The translations under genes were made by a program, and so were the position numbers. DNA of 64,000 nt from the NCBI GenBank assembly GCA_945889445.1, contig CAMDBX010000013.1, positions 1 through 64,000 on the forward strand, read 5' to 3'. Origin of the DNA: Rhizobium sp. Q54 (GTDB lineage Bacteria; Pseudomonadota; Alphaproteobacteria; Rhizobiales; Aestuariivirgaceae). The notes beneath the pieces are model-generated. The model searched no databases. It saw nothing but the letters and a program-made list of their open reading frames with translations, and was not told the DNA's origin. Every line of letters begins with the position of its first letter. Positions within the stretch are counted from its first letter, which is position 1. This document shows, in pieces, positions 20,515 through 29,831 of the stretch.

Positions 20515-22758
20515 ATGAGCAAGCACGTTCCCCCGCCGCAAGGCCCGCGCGACATCGAGAAGATCGACCTCAAGGAAGCGCTGGAAGAGCGCTACCTCGC
20601 CTATGCGCTCTCCACCATCATGCACCGCGCGCTGCCTGACGTGCGCGACGGACTGAAGCCGGTTCACCGCCGCCTGCTGCATGTGATGCAGATCCTGCGG
20701 CTTGATCCCAACACGGCCTTCAAGAAATCCGCCAAGATCGTCGGCGACGTGATGGGCGGCTATCACCCGCATGGCGACCAGTCGATCTATGACGCGCTGG
20801 TGCGCCTGGCGCAGGACTTCTCGTCGCGCTATCCACTGGTCGACGGGCAGGGCAACTTCGGCAACATCGACGGCGATTCCGCCGCAGCCTACCGCTACAC
20901 CGAAGCCCGCATGACGGAGGTGGCGAAGCTCCTCCTCGAGGGCCTCGACGAGGACACCGTCGACTTCCGCCCCAATTACGATGGCTCCGTGCAGGAGCCC
21001 GTCGTGCTGCCGGGCGCGTTCCCCAATCTGCTGGCCAACGGCTCAACCGGCATCGCCGTGGGCATGGCGACCTCCATCCCGCCGCACAATGCAGCCGAGC
21101 TTTGTGACGCCGCTCTGCACCTCATCAAGACGCCCAATGCGACGGACGAGAAGATCGCCACGCTGGTGCAGGGGCCTGACTTCCCCACGGGCGGCATCAT
21201 CATCGATGATCGCGCCTCGATCCTCGAAGCCTACCGGACCGGCCGCGGCGGCTTCCGCGTGCGCGCCCGCTGGAGCGTTGAGGAACTGCCGCGCGGCATG
21301 TGGCAGATCGTCGTCACCGAGATTCCCTATCTCGTGCAGAAGAGCCGGCTGATCGAGAAGATCGCCGAGCTCCTGACCGCCAAGAAGCTTCCGCTGCTCA
21401 ACGACGTGCGCGATGAGTCCGCCGAGGACGTGCGCGTCGTGCTGGAGCCGAAGAACCGCACGGTGGACCCGACGCTGATGATGGAGCAGATGTTCCGCAA
21501 CACGGAACTCGAAGCCCGCATCCCGCTCAACATGAACGTGCTGAGCCATGGCAAGGTGCCGAAGGTGATGAGCCTCCGGCAGGTGCTGCGCGAGTGGCTG
21601 GACCACCGCAAGGACGTGCTGGTCCGCCGTTCCAACTTCCGACTGGGCGAAATCGCCCGCCGCCTCGAGATTCTCGAGGGCTATCTCGTCGCCTATCTCA
21701 ACCTCGACGAGGTGATCCGCATCATCCGCGAGGAGGAAGAGCCGAAGCCCGCGCTGATGGCGCGCTTCAAGCTCACAGATAATCAGGCCGAGGCCATCCT
21801 CAACATGCGGCTGCGCGCGCTTCGCAAGCTGGAGGAAATGGAAATCCGTGGCGAGCACCAGAAGCTCACCAAGGAGCAGAAGGTCATTCAGGCACTGCTG
21901 AAGTCGGATGAAGAGCAGTGGGCGACCATCTCGGATGAGATCAAGGCGGTGAAGGAGAAATTCTCCAAGAAGACGCCGCTCGGCCGCCGTCGCACCGATT
22001 TTTCGGAAGCACCCGAGATCGACCTCGAACTCGAGCAGTCGATGATCGAGAAGGAACCCGTCACGGTGGTCTGCTCCGACAAGGGCTGGATCCGCACCAT
22101 GAAGGGCCACATGGAGGACGTCTCCGGCCTCACCTACAAGGACGGCGACAAGGGCGAGTTCACCTTCCACGCCATGTCCACTGACAAGGTGATGCTGTTC
22201 TCCTCTTCCGGCAAGTTCTTCACGCTGGAGGTTGGCAAGCTGCCGGGCGGCCGCGGCCATGGCGAGCCGGTGCGCCTGATGTGCGATCTCGATGCGGCGG
22301 ACTCGATCGTCTCGCTCTTCGTGCATGTGCCGGGAACGAAGCGGCTTCTGGCCTCCACCGAGGGCGACGGCTTCATCGTTCCGGAAGATGAGTGCGTGGC
22401 CAACACCCGCAAGGGCAAACAGGTGCTGAACGTCAAGTCACCCGTGGAGGCCTGCGTCTGCGTGGTGGTGCCAGAGGATGCAACCCACCTCGCCACCATC
22501 GGTGAAAACCGCAAGATGATCATCTTCAAGCTCGCTGAAGTTTCGGAAATGGCCCGCGGCAAGGGCGTGCGCCTGCAGAAGTTCAAGGACGGCGGCTTGA
22601 GCGATGCCCGTGCCTTCAAGTTGAAGGAAGGGTTGAGCTGGACCGACTCCTCGGGCCGTAATTTTGTTGTCACCGACCTCAAGGAGTGGATCGGCGAACG
22701 CGCCCAGGCCGGTCGCCTTCCGCCCAAGGGGTTCCCGTCGCGCAACAAGTTCAGCTGA
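20515..22758 (+). CDS. parC: DNA topoisomerase IV subunit A
   Basis: 747 aa. ParC with ParE decatenates daughter chromosomes. The catalytic Tyr lies in [15 protein letters not shown] (about residue 127), and the quinolone-region helix [19 protein letters not shown] is present. Length and a short, divergent C-terminal beta-propeller ([14 protein letters not shown] and related blades) favour ParC over GyrA (usually over 850 aa). Starts 46 nt after RNase J. Confidence 0.93.
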   Translation: MSKHVPPPQGPRDIEKIDLKEALEERYLAYALSTIMHRALPDVRDGLKPVHRRLLHVMQILRLDPNTAFKKSAKIVGDVMGGYHPHGDQSIYDALVRLAQDFSSRYPLVDGQGNFGNIDGDSAAAYRYTEARMTEVAKLLLEGLDEDTVDFRPNYDGSVQEPVVLPGAFPNLLANGSTGIAVGMATSIPPHNAAELCDAALHLIKTPNATDEKIATLVQGPDFPTGGIIIDDRASILEAYRTGRGGFRVRARWSVEELPRGMWQIVVTEIPYLVQKSRLIEKIAELLTAKKLPLLNDVRDESAEDVRVVLEPKNRTVDPTLMMEQMFRNTELEARIPLNMNVLSHGKVPKVMSLRQVLREWLDHRKDVLVRRSNFRLGEIARRLEILEGYLVAYLNLDEVIRIIREEEEPKPALMARFKLTDNQAEAILNMRLRALRKLEEMEIRGEHQKLTKEQKVIQALLKSDEEQWATISDEIKAVKEKFSKKTPLGRRRTDFSEAPEIDLELEQSMIEKEPVTVVCSDKGWIRTMKGHMEDVSGLTYKDGDKGEFTFHAMSTDKVMLFSSSGKFFTLEVGKLPGGRGHGEPVRLMCDLDAADSIVSLFVHVPGTKRLLASTEGDGFIVPEDECVANTRKGKQVLNVKSPVEACVCVVVPEDATHLATIGENRKMIIFKLAEVSEMARGKGVRLQKFKDGGLSDARAFKLKEGLSWTDSSGRNFVVTDLKEWIGERAQAGRLPPKGFPSRNKFS

Positions 22759-22808
22759 GGATTGTGAACCAGCTGAACCTGCGGACGGCTGCAGGCGTAG
22801 GGCGAGAC

Positions 22809-23372
22809 ATGATTGCTCGCTTGATCCTGCTGATGCTTGTGTTGCCGGCCTCTGTGGCGCGGGCTGACAAGGTGGATTGGACGCTTCTCGACCAGCCTGG
22901 CAGCATCGTTCTGTTTCGTCACGCCAATGCGCCCGGTGTGGGAGATCCTGCCGGCTTCACGCTGGGCAACTGTTCGACCCAGCGCAATCTTGATGCGCGT
23001 GGAAGGCAAGAGGCAGAAGCCATTGGTGCTGAGTTCGCCAAGCGCGGCATCCCCGTCGGGCGTGTTCTAACCTCCCAATGGTGCCGGGCCCGCGATACCG
23101 CTGAGTTGGCCTTTCCCGGTCGTGTCGTTGATGAACCCGCCTTCAACTCCTTCTTCGGCAATCGCCAGGATGAGGCTGCGGCAACCGCTGCCGCGCTTGA
23201 CCTTCTGGGCCAGTGGGATGGGCCGGGCACCATGGTCGTGGTCTCGCATCAGGTGAACATTTCCGCCCTCACAGGTGAAGTTCCCAGGCCTGGCGAGGGC
23301 ATCATCATCCGCATCGATGGTGGCAAGACCACCGTACTTGGCCGCCTCCCACCTCCCAAACTTTCGGAATAG
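22809..23372 (+). CDS. Exported histidine phosphatase family protein
   Basis: 187 aa. Start ATG at 22809 is chosen because AGGGCGAG lies upstream and the product then begins with a signal peptide (MIARLILLMLVLPASVARA). The phosphohistidine motif reads LFRHANAPG: Arg-His are kept but the Gly of the classical RHG is Ala. The partner motif VVVSHQVNIS supplies the second His, and SQWCRARDTAE the second Arg. Substrate is unknown; the predicted location is periplasmic. It follows parC by 50 nt and precedes the TetR operon. Confidence 0.8.
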   Translation: MIARLILLMLVLPASVARADKVDWTLLDQPGSIVLFRHANAPGVGDPAGFTLGNCSTQRNLDARGRQEAEAIGAEFAKRGIPVGRVLTSQWCRARDTAELAFPGRVVDEPAFNSFFGNRQDEAAATAAALDLLGQWDGPGTMVVVSHQVNISALTGEVPRPGEGIIIRIDGGKTTVLGRLPPPKLSE

Positions 23373-23415
23373 GGGTGCTTGACTCCTTGTGACCTTCGGG
23401 TTAGTTGACCTCGTT

Positions 23416-24045
23416 ATGACTGACCAGTCAGAAATAAATCAGAAGCCCCGACGCCCGGAGGCCCGCCCGGCCGAAATCCTCGCGGCGGCGCTCGATCTCT
23501 TCGCCGAGAAGGGTTTTTCCGCCACCCGCATGGAGGATGTCGCCCGCCGGGCCGGCATCAGCAAGGCGGGCGTCTATCTGTACTTCAAGGACAAGATGTC
23601 CTTGCTGCAGGCGTTGGTGAACGAAATGGCGGGTGCAAATGTCAGCGTGGCACGTGGCATTGCGGAGCAGCATGAAGGACCGGTGGGACCGCTGCTTGCC
23701 ACCATTCTCACGTTCATGGCGCGGCAACTGCGCGATACGCGGTTTCCCGAACTGCTCAAGGTCGTGATCTCGGAGAGCCGGGCGCACCCGGACATCGGCA
23801 GGCTCTATCTCGACAGTGTGATCCGCCAGGGCTTGCCGCTGTTCGAGGACCTGCTTCGCCGCGGCATGGCCCGCGGCGAGTTTCGCGCGGTGGATCCGGC
23901 ACTGGCGGTGAAGGCGATGATCGCTCCCATGCTGCTTGCCGCCATCTGGAAAACGGTTCTGCAGCCGATCGGCGCCGAGCCTCTCGATATCGAGGCGCTG
24001 GCCGCGCAGCACGTCGACATTTTTCTCAGGGGCATTTTCGCATGA
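23416..24045 (+). CDS. TetR/AcrR-family transcriptional regulator of the adjacent exporter
   Basis: 209 aa. The N-terminal helix-turn-helix (residues about 20-66) includes AALDLFAEKGFSATRMEDVA and GISKAGVYLYFKDK, typical of TetR. The C-terminal ligand domain resembles TetR_C regulators of drug exporters. Start ATG at 23416 is inside a palindrome (23417-23430) that is a likely autoregulatory operator. The gene overlaps the HlyD gene by 4 nt (ATGA) and heads the four-gene operon, an order like E. coli ybiH-ybhGFSR. Inducer unknown. Confidence 0.88.
   Translation: MTDQSEINQKPRRPEARPAEILAAALDLFAEKGFSATRMEDVARRAGISKAGVYLYFKDKMSLLQALVNEMAGANVSVARGIAEQHEGPVGPLLATILTFMARQLRDTRFPELLKVVISESRAHPDIGRLYLDSVIRQGLPLFEDLLRRGMARGEFRAVDPALAVKAMIAPMLLAAIWKTVLQPIGAEPLDIEALAAQHVDIFLRGIFA
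23417..23430. promoter_or_regulatory. Palindromic operator candidate overlapping the TetR start codon
   Basis: TGACTG-AC-CAGTCA is an inverted repeat with 6-bp arms. This TGACTG..CAGTCA type is the usual form of many TetR-family operators (the E. coli YbiH/CecR site is of similar TTGACT...AGTCAA form). It begins at the second base of the ATG, so binding would block initiation on a leaderless or short-leader transcript. A TTGACC -35-like element sits at 23405. Confidence 0.55.
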
Positions 24046-25016
24046 GACGGCTTATCGTTCCGCTGCTGCTGGTGGCACTCGCCGTCACAGCGTTCCTCTA
24101 TCGTGACCGTTGGCTGCCGCAGCCACCCGGGCAGTCGGGCTATCTTGGCTATGTTGAGGGTGAGACGATTCTGATCGGTGCACCGCAGGCCGGCCGCATC
24201 TTTGAAATGGAGGCCATCAAGGGGCACGCAGTGAATACCGGCGAGGTCCTGTTCGCGCTCGACCCGGCGCAGGCCCAGGCAGAGGTCGCGCGTGCCGAGG
24301 CGGCCCTCGCCACCGCAAGTGCCACACACCAGAACCTGCTGACCGGCAAGCGCGAGGAGGAGATCGCGGTGATCCGCGCCCAGATCGGTCAGGCCCGCGC
24401 CTCGCTTGCTCTCGCGCACAAGGAACTGCAGCGCGCCTCGACGCTCGCCAGCAGCGGAACCGCCGCGCAGTCGCGCCTCGACCAGGCGCAGGAGCAGGTG
24501 AACCACTATGAATCGCGCCTTGCCGAGCTGAGTGCCTCAGAGAAGGTGGCAGCACTTCCCGCGCGCTCCCCGGAGATCGGCGCTGCCGCGGCGCGCGCCG
24601 CCGAGGCTGATGCCCAGCTTGTCGCTGCGCGTGACAAGTTGAAGAACCTTTCGCCCGTTGCGCCCGCCACAGCCGACGTGGATGACGTGTTCTTTAAGGC
24701 GGGTGAATGGGTGGCCGCAGGCCAGCCTGTTGTCTCGCTGCTTGCGCCCGGTGACGTGAACCTGCGCTTTTTCGTGCCGGAGGCGGCGCTGGCGAAGGCC
24801 CGGCCCGGCACGCTCATCACCTATCGCTGTGACGGCTGTGGCGCTCCCGGTCGTGCCACCATTTCTCGGGTGGCGAGCCAGCCCGAATACACGCCCCCCG
24901 TCATTTATTCCGAGGGCGCGCGCGCCAAGCTCGTCTACCTCGTCGAGGCCCGGCCCGAAGCGCCTGACACGCAGCTTCGCCCCGGCCTTCCCATCGAGGT
25001 GGAGCCTCTGTCGTGA
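24042..25016 (+). CDS. HlyD-family membrane fusion protein (YbhG-like)
   Basis: 324 aa periplasmic adaptor anchored by an N-terminal hydrophobic segment (LIVPLLLVALAVTAFLY). A lipoyl-like half motif (GYVEGETILIGAPQAGRIFE) is followed by a long Ala/Glu/Arg-rich coiled-coil hairpin (about residues 75-200) and a second half with KAGEWVAAGQPVVSLL. This is the architecture of ABC-exporter adaptors. It links the downstream ABC transporter to an outer-membrane channel; no TolC-like gene is in the window. Confidence 0.9.
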   Translation: MRRLIVPLLLVALAVTAFLYRDRWLPQPPGQSGYLGYVEGETILIGAPQAGRIFEMEAIKGHAVNTGEVLFALDPAQAQAEVARAEAALATASATHQNLLTGKREEEIAVIRAQIGQARASLALAHKELQRASTLASSGTAAQSRLDQAQEQVNHYESRLAELSASEKVAALPARSPEIGAAAARAAEADAQLVAARDKLKNLSPVAPATADVDDVFFKAGEWVAAGQPVVSLLAPGDVNLRFFVPEAALAKARPGTLITYRCDGCGAPGRATISRVASQPEYTPPVIYSEGARAKLVYLVEARPEAPDTQLRPGLPIEVEPLS

Positions 25017-25942
25017 CGGTGCCCGCCATCGACGTGCGCGGCCTGGTGAAGCGCTACGGACAGCGCACTGTCGTCGATCATGTGGACCTGCGCATCATGC
25101 CGGGACGCATCTGCGGCTTCCTCGGTCCCAATGGCTCAGGCAAGACCACGACGCTGCGCATGATCTGCGGGCTACTCACGCCGGATGGCGGCGAGGGCCG
25201 CTGCCTCGGGCATGACATCATCACCGAGCGTGACGCGATCAAGGCGCAGGCTGGCTACATGACGCAGCGCTTTGGTCTCTACGAAGACCTCACCATCCGC
25301 CAGAACCTCGAGTTCGTCGGCCGGCTTTACCGCCTGCGCAATCTCCGCGAGGTGGTCGATGCCGCGCTCGAGCGCCTCGGCCTTGCCACGCGTCAGCACC
25401 AGCTGACGGGAGGGCTGTCGGGCGGCTGGAAGCAGCGGCTGGCATTGGCGGCCTGCGTTCTGCACCAGCCCAAGCTGCTGTTGCTCGATGAGCCGACGGC
25501 CGGCGTCGATCCCAAGGCGCGCCGCGCCTTCTGGGATGAAATCCATGCGCTGGCAGCCGAGGGCATCACGGTGCTCGTGTCCACCCACTACATGGACGAG
25601 GCCGAGCGCTGTCACGAGATCGCCTATATCGCCTATGGCAAGCTGATGGCGCGCGGCACTGCGGATGAGATCATTGCAGCCTCCGGCCTCTCGGCGCTGG
25701 TCGCCACCGGACCCGGGGCTGACCGGCTCGCACCGCGCCTGCGTGATATCGAGGGCATCACAGCTGCTGCGGCCTTTGGCACCACGCTTCATGTGTGCGG
25801 GCCTGACAATGCCGCGCTGTGGGCGGCGGTCGCGCCCTATCGTGGTGACGGGCTGCATTGGGAAGAGGCCTCTCCAACGCTCGAGGACGTCTTCATCCAC
25901 CTGATGGGCCGGGCGCGCGACAATGCACTGGAGGCGGCGTGA
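25013..25942 (+). CDS. ABC transporter ATP-binding protein (drug/efflux type)
   Basis: 309 aa. Walker A GPNGSGKTT (residues about 40-48), Q-loop YMTQRFGLYEDLT, signature LSGGWKQR, Walker B LLLLDEPTAG and H-loop STHYMDEAE are all intact. A C-terminal about 80-residue regulatory extension is present. One nucleotide-binding domain only, whereas E. coli YbhF has two. Start GTG at 25013 and stop (GTGA) both overlap neighbouring genes. Confidence 0.93.
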   Translation: MTVPAIDVRGLVKRYGQRTVVDHVDLRIMPGRICGFLGPNGSGKTTTLRMICGLLTPDGGEGRCLGHDIITERDAIKAQAGYMTQRFGLYEDLTIRQNLEFVGRLYRLRNLREVVDAALERLGLATRQHQLTGGLSGGWKQRLALAACVLHQPKLLLLDEPTAGVDPKARRAFWDEIHALAAEGITVLVSTHYMDEAERCHEIAYIAYGKLMARGTADEIIAASGLSALVATGPGADRLAPRLRDIEGITAAAAFGTTLHVCGPDNAALWAAVAPYRGDGLHWEEASPTLEDVFIHLMGRARDNALEAA

Positions 25943-27069
25943 CCGACTTCCTCGCAAGGCTGTGGGCGATGATCGTCAAGGAAGCGCTGCAGCTGCGCCG
26001 TGACAGGCCGACCTTTGCCATGATGTTCGCCATGCCCATCATGCAGCTCGTGCTGTTCGGCTTTGCCATCAACGCCGATCCCAAGGGACTGCCCACTGCG
26101 GTGCTCATCTCCGAGCATTCGCAGCTCTCGCGCAGCCTGGTCAGCGCGCTGGAGAACACCGGATATTTTACCATCACCCGGCAAGCGGCGACGGAGGCCG
26201 AGGCCGATGAGCTGCTGCAACGCGGCGAGGTGCAGTTCGTGGTCACTATCCCGGCCGACCTGACGCGCAAGCTGGTGCGCGGCGAGAAGCCCCAGCTTGC
26301 CGTCGAGGCTGACGCCACCGACCCCGCCACCACCGGCCCCGCCATGAATGCCGTGAACCAGGCCGTGGCGCAGACGCTGGCGCGTGAATTGTCCGGGCCT
26401 CTCGCCGTGCATCGGCCCACCGAGCAACCTGTCGAGGTCGTGCTGCACCGGCGCTACAATCCCGAAGGCATCACCCGCTACAACATCGTGCCCGGACTGC
26501 TTGGCGTCATCCTGACCATGACCATGGTGATGATGACGGCCCTCGCCGTCACGCGTGAGCGCGAGCGCGGCACGATGGAGAACCTCCTCGCCATGCCGGT
26601 GAAGCCGATCGAGGTGATGGCCGGCAAGATCGCGCCCTACATCCTCATCGGTGCGGTGCAGGTGTTCGTCGTCATCACCGCGGCGGAGCTTCTGTTCGGC
26701 GTTCCGTTTGTGGGAAGCTATGTCGTCTTCGGGGTGGCGACGCTGCTCTTCATCACCATCAATCTTGCCATCGGATTTGCCTTCTCCACCGTTTCGCAGA
26801 ACCAGCTGCAGGCGATGCAGATGTCGATGTTCTTCCTGCTGCCGTCGATTCTGCTGTCGGGCTTCGCTTTCCCGTTCCGCGGCATGCCGGGTTGGGCCCA
26901 GGCGATCGGCGAGGTGATCCCCACCACCCACTTCCTGCGGATCGTCCGCGGCGTGATGCTCAAGGGAGCGACAGCGGCACAAATGTCGGAAGAACTCGCG
27001 GTGCTGGGTCTCATGCTCGTGGTCGTCGTGGCGCTCGCGGTGAGCCGCTACAAGGTGACGCTCGACTAA
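25939..27069 (+). CDS. ABC-2 type transporter permease
   Basis: 376 aa. One N-terminal helix (residues 21-40), a large periplasmic domain (about 45-175), then five helices; this is the ABC2_membrane_3 architecture (YbhR/YbhS-like). The motif ALAVTRERERGTMENLLAMP is diagnostic. GTG start at 25939 overlaps the ATPase stop by 4 nt. A single permease implies a homodimer. The substrate is unknown; cationic drugs or lipids are possible by analogy. Confidence 0.9.
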   Translation: MTDFLARLWAMIVKEALQLRRDRPTFAMMFAMPIMQLVLFGFAINADPKGLPTAVLISEHSQLSRSLVSALENTGYFTITRQAATEAEADELLQRGEVQFVVTIPADLTRKLVRGEKPQLAVEADATDPATTGPAMNAVNQAVAQTLARELSGPLAVHRPTEQPVEVVLHRRYNPEGITRYNIVPGLLGVILTMTMVMMTALAVTRERERGTMENLLAMPVKPIEVMAGKIAPYILIGAVQVFVVITAAELLFGVPFVGSYVVFGVATLLFITINLAIGFAFSTVSQNQLQAMQMSMFFLLPSILLSGFAFPFRGMPGWAQAIGEVIPTTHFLRIVRGVMLKGATAAQMSEELAVLGLMLVVVVALAVSRYKVTLD

Positions 27070-27156
27070 ATCTGACAGCGTTTGCACTCTCTAAGGTTGC
27101 ATTAAACTCCCGCAGTGTATTCTCCCTGACCGAGGTGGGAAGGGAGCGAATAGAGC

Positions 27157-27921
27157 ATGGCAACGTGCATTCACTGGGTGCTGGACGGGCGTATCGTGCC
27201 ACCGCCGGCAGCGTCCGAGGCCTGTTCTCAGATCGAGGAGCGTGACCTTCTTCAGCGCACCGGCTACGTGAAGCTGGTGGAGAGCGAACAGGGTACCACC
27301 ATTCGCTGGAGCATGTTCTCGCGCAACTGGTCCTCGCTGTTCTTCGTGGCCGAGTGGCTGCAGGGAGCCTTCGGCCCCTTTCATCTCCAGTACTATTCGG
27401 CAGGCTGCTTCAACGAGCGGCATGAACAGCCGTGGATGGTGGCGGACCGCATCCACCACCTCATCCACAAGAGTGATGTGCACTTGTCGCAGACCGTCTA
27501 CATCCGAAAGGCAACCGAGAGCGGTCGCAGCGTGCCGCCGGTCCTGCAAAGGGCATTGAAGGACAATGCGGCGAGCGAGGACGTGTCGATCGACTGCGCC
27601 TATGATCCCTCATCGCATCGCTACCGTGTGGCTCGCGTCGGACCGCAATCGACCATCGCCAAGCTGTGGGGGTTGAACCCGGTGTCCTATCCCTGCCTCA
27701 TCGGCCACTCCTATGACGAGGCGGTGAGCCGCGCCTATCCGCAGGTGACGCGGACCGGCGAACCGCACCACGATCACATCTATGCGGCCATGGCCTCGGC
27801 GCGGGGCGACGTGGTGTGGGTGCCCTACCAGCGCGTCGTGCTGCCGCTCGTGCAGGGTCGCAACAGGAAAAGCGTACGCGTCGTTACGGAGCTTGCAGAG
27901 GTTGATATCTCGCCTCTGTAG
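27157..27921 (+). CDS. Conserved-looking protein of unknown function, possible PAS-like fold
   Basis: 254 aa, soluble, no signal peptide. The N-terminal half is rich in aromatic residues (WSMFSRNWSSLFFVAEWL; LQYYSAGCFNERHE). The C-terminal part (about 155-240: YRVARVGPQSTIAKLWGLNP ... WVPYQRVVLPL) looks like a sensory PAS-type domain, which I judge by pattern only. AAGGGAG stands 11 nt before the ATG. Its last 38 nt overlap the 3' end of the convergent gene at 27884. I do not recognise the family with confidence. Confidence 0.6.
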   Translation: MATCIHWVLDGRIVPPPAASEACSQIEERDLLQRTGYVKLVESEQGTTIRWSMFSRNWSSLFFVAEWLQGAFGPFHLQYYSAGCFNERHEQPWMVADRIHHLIHKSDVHLSQTVYIRKATESGRSVPPVLQRALKDNAASEDVSIDCAYDPSSHRYRVARVGPQSTIAKLWGLNPVSYPCLIGHSYDEAVSRAYPQVTRTGEPHHDHIYAAMASARGDVVWVPYQRVVLPLVQGRNRKSVRVVTELAEVDISPL

Positions 27922-28654
27922 CCGAGGCGGACGACAACTCGGCAATCGAGAATTCCAGGTGCCGGCGCAGCGCCACGCCGATCCATTCCGCCTGCTCGGC
28001 GCCGTCCGGCTCCCATTCCCAGGTCAGGAAGCTCTGCTCGAGGTGGCCGTAGCCCATGCGCACCATATGGCCGCGCGTTGCCATGGATTGTCCGGTGAGA
28101 GCCCAGATCGCCTCCGGCTGCCACTTGACCATGGCCAGCAGCATGCCGACGCGCGGAAACACCGGGAAGCCCACCTTGCAATGCTTGTCGATCCACAATT
28201 CGCCGTGATAGACGATCCGTCCACGGATCAAGTGCGAGAGCGAGTGCTCCGGCGGCATCACGGCGCGCGGCACGATCATTTCGCGCCGCCTGGCGTAAAG
28301 GCCCATCATCCAGCCCAGCACCCATTCGGCCAGGTTCGGATCGGCATCGTCCAGCCGGAAGGCCTGCAGCCCCACCGTGTTGCCGTCCCGGTCCACGAGT
28401 GACATCCAGAAGCCGCGCTCCGACAGGCTGCGGCAGGCCTGCGGGTCGAACATGGGGGAAACATCGCTGTTGCGCAGGCGGCGGCGCTCTCGGGCCAGGC
28501 CGGCGAAGTCGGTGGAGATGTGAAAGCTGAGGCCCTGTTCCGTGCCGGCGGCGATCAGGTTCGAGATCGCCATCACGGTCCTGAGCGGGTCCGCGAGGCC
28601 CGTTTCGGCACCGAGGGGCTGTACGCCCTGAAGGCCAACATTCAACGCATACAT
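27884..28654 (-). CDS. Protein of unknown function, convergent and overlapping with its neighbour
   Basis: 256 aa, soluble, no signal peptide. The core (residues about 80-215) includes FWMSLVDRDGNTVGLQAFRL and the Trp-rich WVLGWMMGLYARRREM, suggesting an alpha/beta fold with beta strands, perhaps acetyltransferase-like; this is weak. The protein ends on the antisense strand of the neighbour's final codons. ATG at 28654; no strong Shine-Dalgarno. An inverted repeat lies 84 bp upstream (28738-28768). Confidence 0.6.
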   Translation of the reverse strand: MYALNVGLQGVQPLGAETGLADPLRTVMAISNLIAAGTEQGLSFHISTDFAGLARERRRLRNSDVSPMFDPQACRSLSERGFWMSLVDRDGNTVGLQAFRLDDADPNLAEWVLGWMMGLYARRREMIVPRAVMPPEHSLSHLIRGRIVYHGELWIDKHCKVGFPVFPRVGMLLAMVKWQPEAIWALTGQSMATRGHMVRMGYGHLEQSFLTWEWEPDGAEQAEWIGVALRRHLEFSIAELSSASATEARYQPLQAP

Positions 28655-28737
28655 ACACTTAACCCCGACACTTCAAGCCACACGGCCCCCGAAGGGACTG
28701 GCTGCTCGTGCAGCCCTGCAGTTCAAGCCTCGGTTAA

Positions 28738-28768
28738 TGATTGACCAAACTCGACGCAGCGTCAATCA
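28738..28768. promoter_or_regulatory. Nested inverted repeat, possible operator
   Basis: TGATTGAC (28738-28745) and GTCAATCA (28761-28768) form a perfect 8-bp inverted repeat with 15-nt spacing. The spacer and right arm contain a second palindrome, GACGCAGCGTC. The position upstream of the minus-strand gene starting at 28654 suits a regulator site; a terminator is unlikely because no U tract follows. Confidence 0.35.
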
Positions 28769-28825
28769 CATTATAGGAAGATCTTGTATAGTAAGTCTAA
28801 ACGATTGCAGCCGGCGTGAACAAAA

Positions 28826-29755
28826 TCAGCTGCCCTCGGCGGTTAATTCAGCACGCTTTCGAAGTGAAACGGTCAGCCGCCACCAGCTGTGCGCCAGCAG
28901 CGTGAGGATCAGCAGCATGCCGCCCAGCAGCACCCGTGGCGTCGGCACTTCGGCGAACAGCATCCACGTCCAGATTGGTGTCAGGATGGTTTCCAACATG
29001 AAGAACATGCTGACATCGGCCGAGGGCAGAAGCCGCGGGCCGCGCGCCAGCAACACCGTTGCGAGCGGCATGACGATGAGGCCGTTGAGCGCCAGCCAGA
29101 GCAGGGTGGGCACCCCGAAGGCCCCGGTGCCGAGAAGGGTTCCCGGTGCGATCTGGAAGAAGGTCAGGGCAATGAGGGATGAGGCGAGGCTGCCCAGTGC
29201 AAGGCTGGTGGCCACCTTGCTCCCCGTGGCCCGGATGATCGTCAGGATGGTTGCCGAACAGAAGGCGGAGGTGATGGCCAGCGCATCCCCAACCCAATGG
29301 CCGCTGTCGATGCCTTGGGAGGTGATCAGCGCTGCCCCGCACAGCGCCAGGATCGTCGCGCTCCAGGTGTAGGCGTGAACCTTCTCGCCCAGGATCAAAT
29401 GCGAAAGTGAGGCGGCAATCACTGGCGTCAGCGCGATCAGGAACACCACGTTCGCCGCCGGTGCGTGCACCACGGCACCGATATAGGAGATATTGCCCAG
29501 CGTGCTGGTGCAGGCCACGGCGATTCCCGCCGCGCCGGCCAGGAAGGGCGCACGGTCGCCCATCATCCGCGCCACCACCCAGCCGAGCGACAATGTGCTG
29601 AACAGCAGAAGGCCGCGCACGAAGACCATGGTCCATTGATCGGCCATGGAAAGGCGAAGCAAGGGCAGGTCGAATGTGAAGAGCAGTCCGCCGCACGCGG
29701 TCAGAATGAAGGCGGCACCGATCTGCCGCCCGGAGGGTGAGGAATCAAAAGACAT
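28826..29755 (-). CDS. EamA/DMT-family transporter
   Basis: 309 aa with ten hydrophobic helices in two EamA repeats, the drug/metabolite transporter fold. Typical half-end motifs are seen: LIALTPVIAASLSHLILGEK (first repeat) and FFMLETILTPIWTWMLFAEV (second). Start ATG at 29755 is chosen since upstream codons give a non-membrane, Cys/Arg-rich extension. The substrate cannot be deduced. Monocistronic; bpt lies upstream on the same strand, 76 bp away. Confidence 0.88.
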   Translation of the reverse strand: MSFDSSPSGRQIGAAFILTACGGLLFTFDLPLLRLSMADQWTMVFVRGLLLFSTLSLGWVVARMMGDRAPFLAGAAGIAVACTSTLGNISYIGAVVHAPAANVVFLIALTPVIAASLSHLILGEKVHAYTWSATILALCGAALITSQGIDSGHWVGDALAITSAFCSATILTIIRATGSKVATSLALGSLASSLIALTFFQIAPGTLLGTGAFGVPTLLWLALNGLIVMPLATVLLARGPRLLPSADVSMFFMLETILTPIWTWMLFAEVPTPRVLLGGMLLILTLLAHSWWRLTVSLRKRAELTAEGS

Positions 29756-29831
29756 CAAGACACACAAGTAGACGCAACCAACACGTCTACACAAGCCTAG
29801 ATCTGCCCTAAGGTCAACAAATTCTAAGTGA

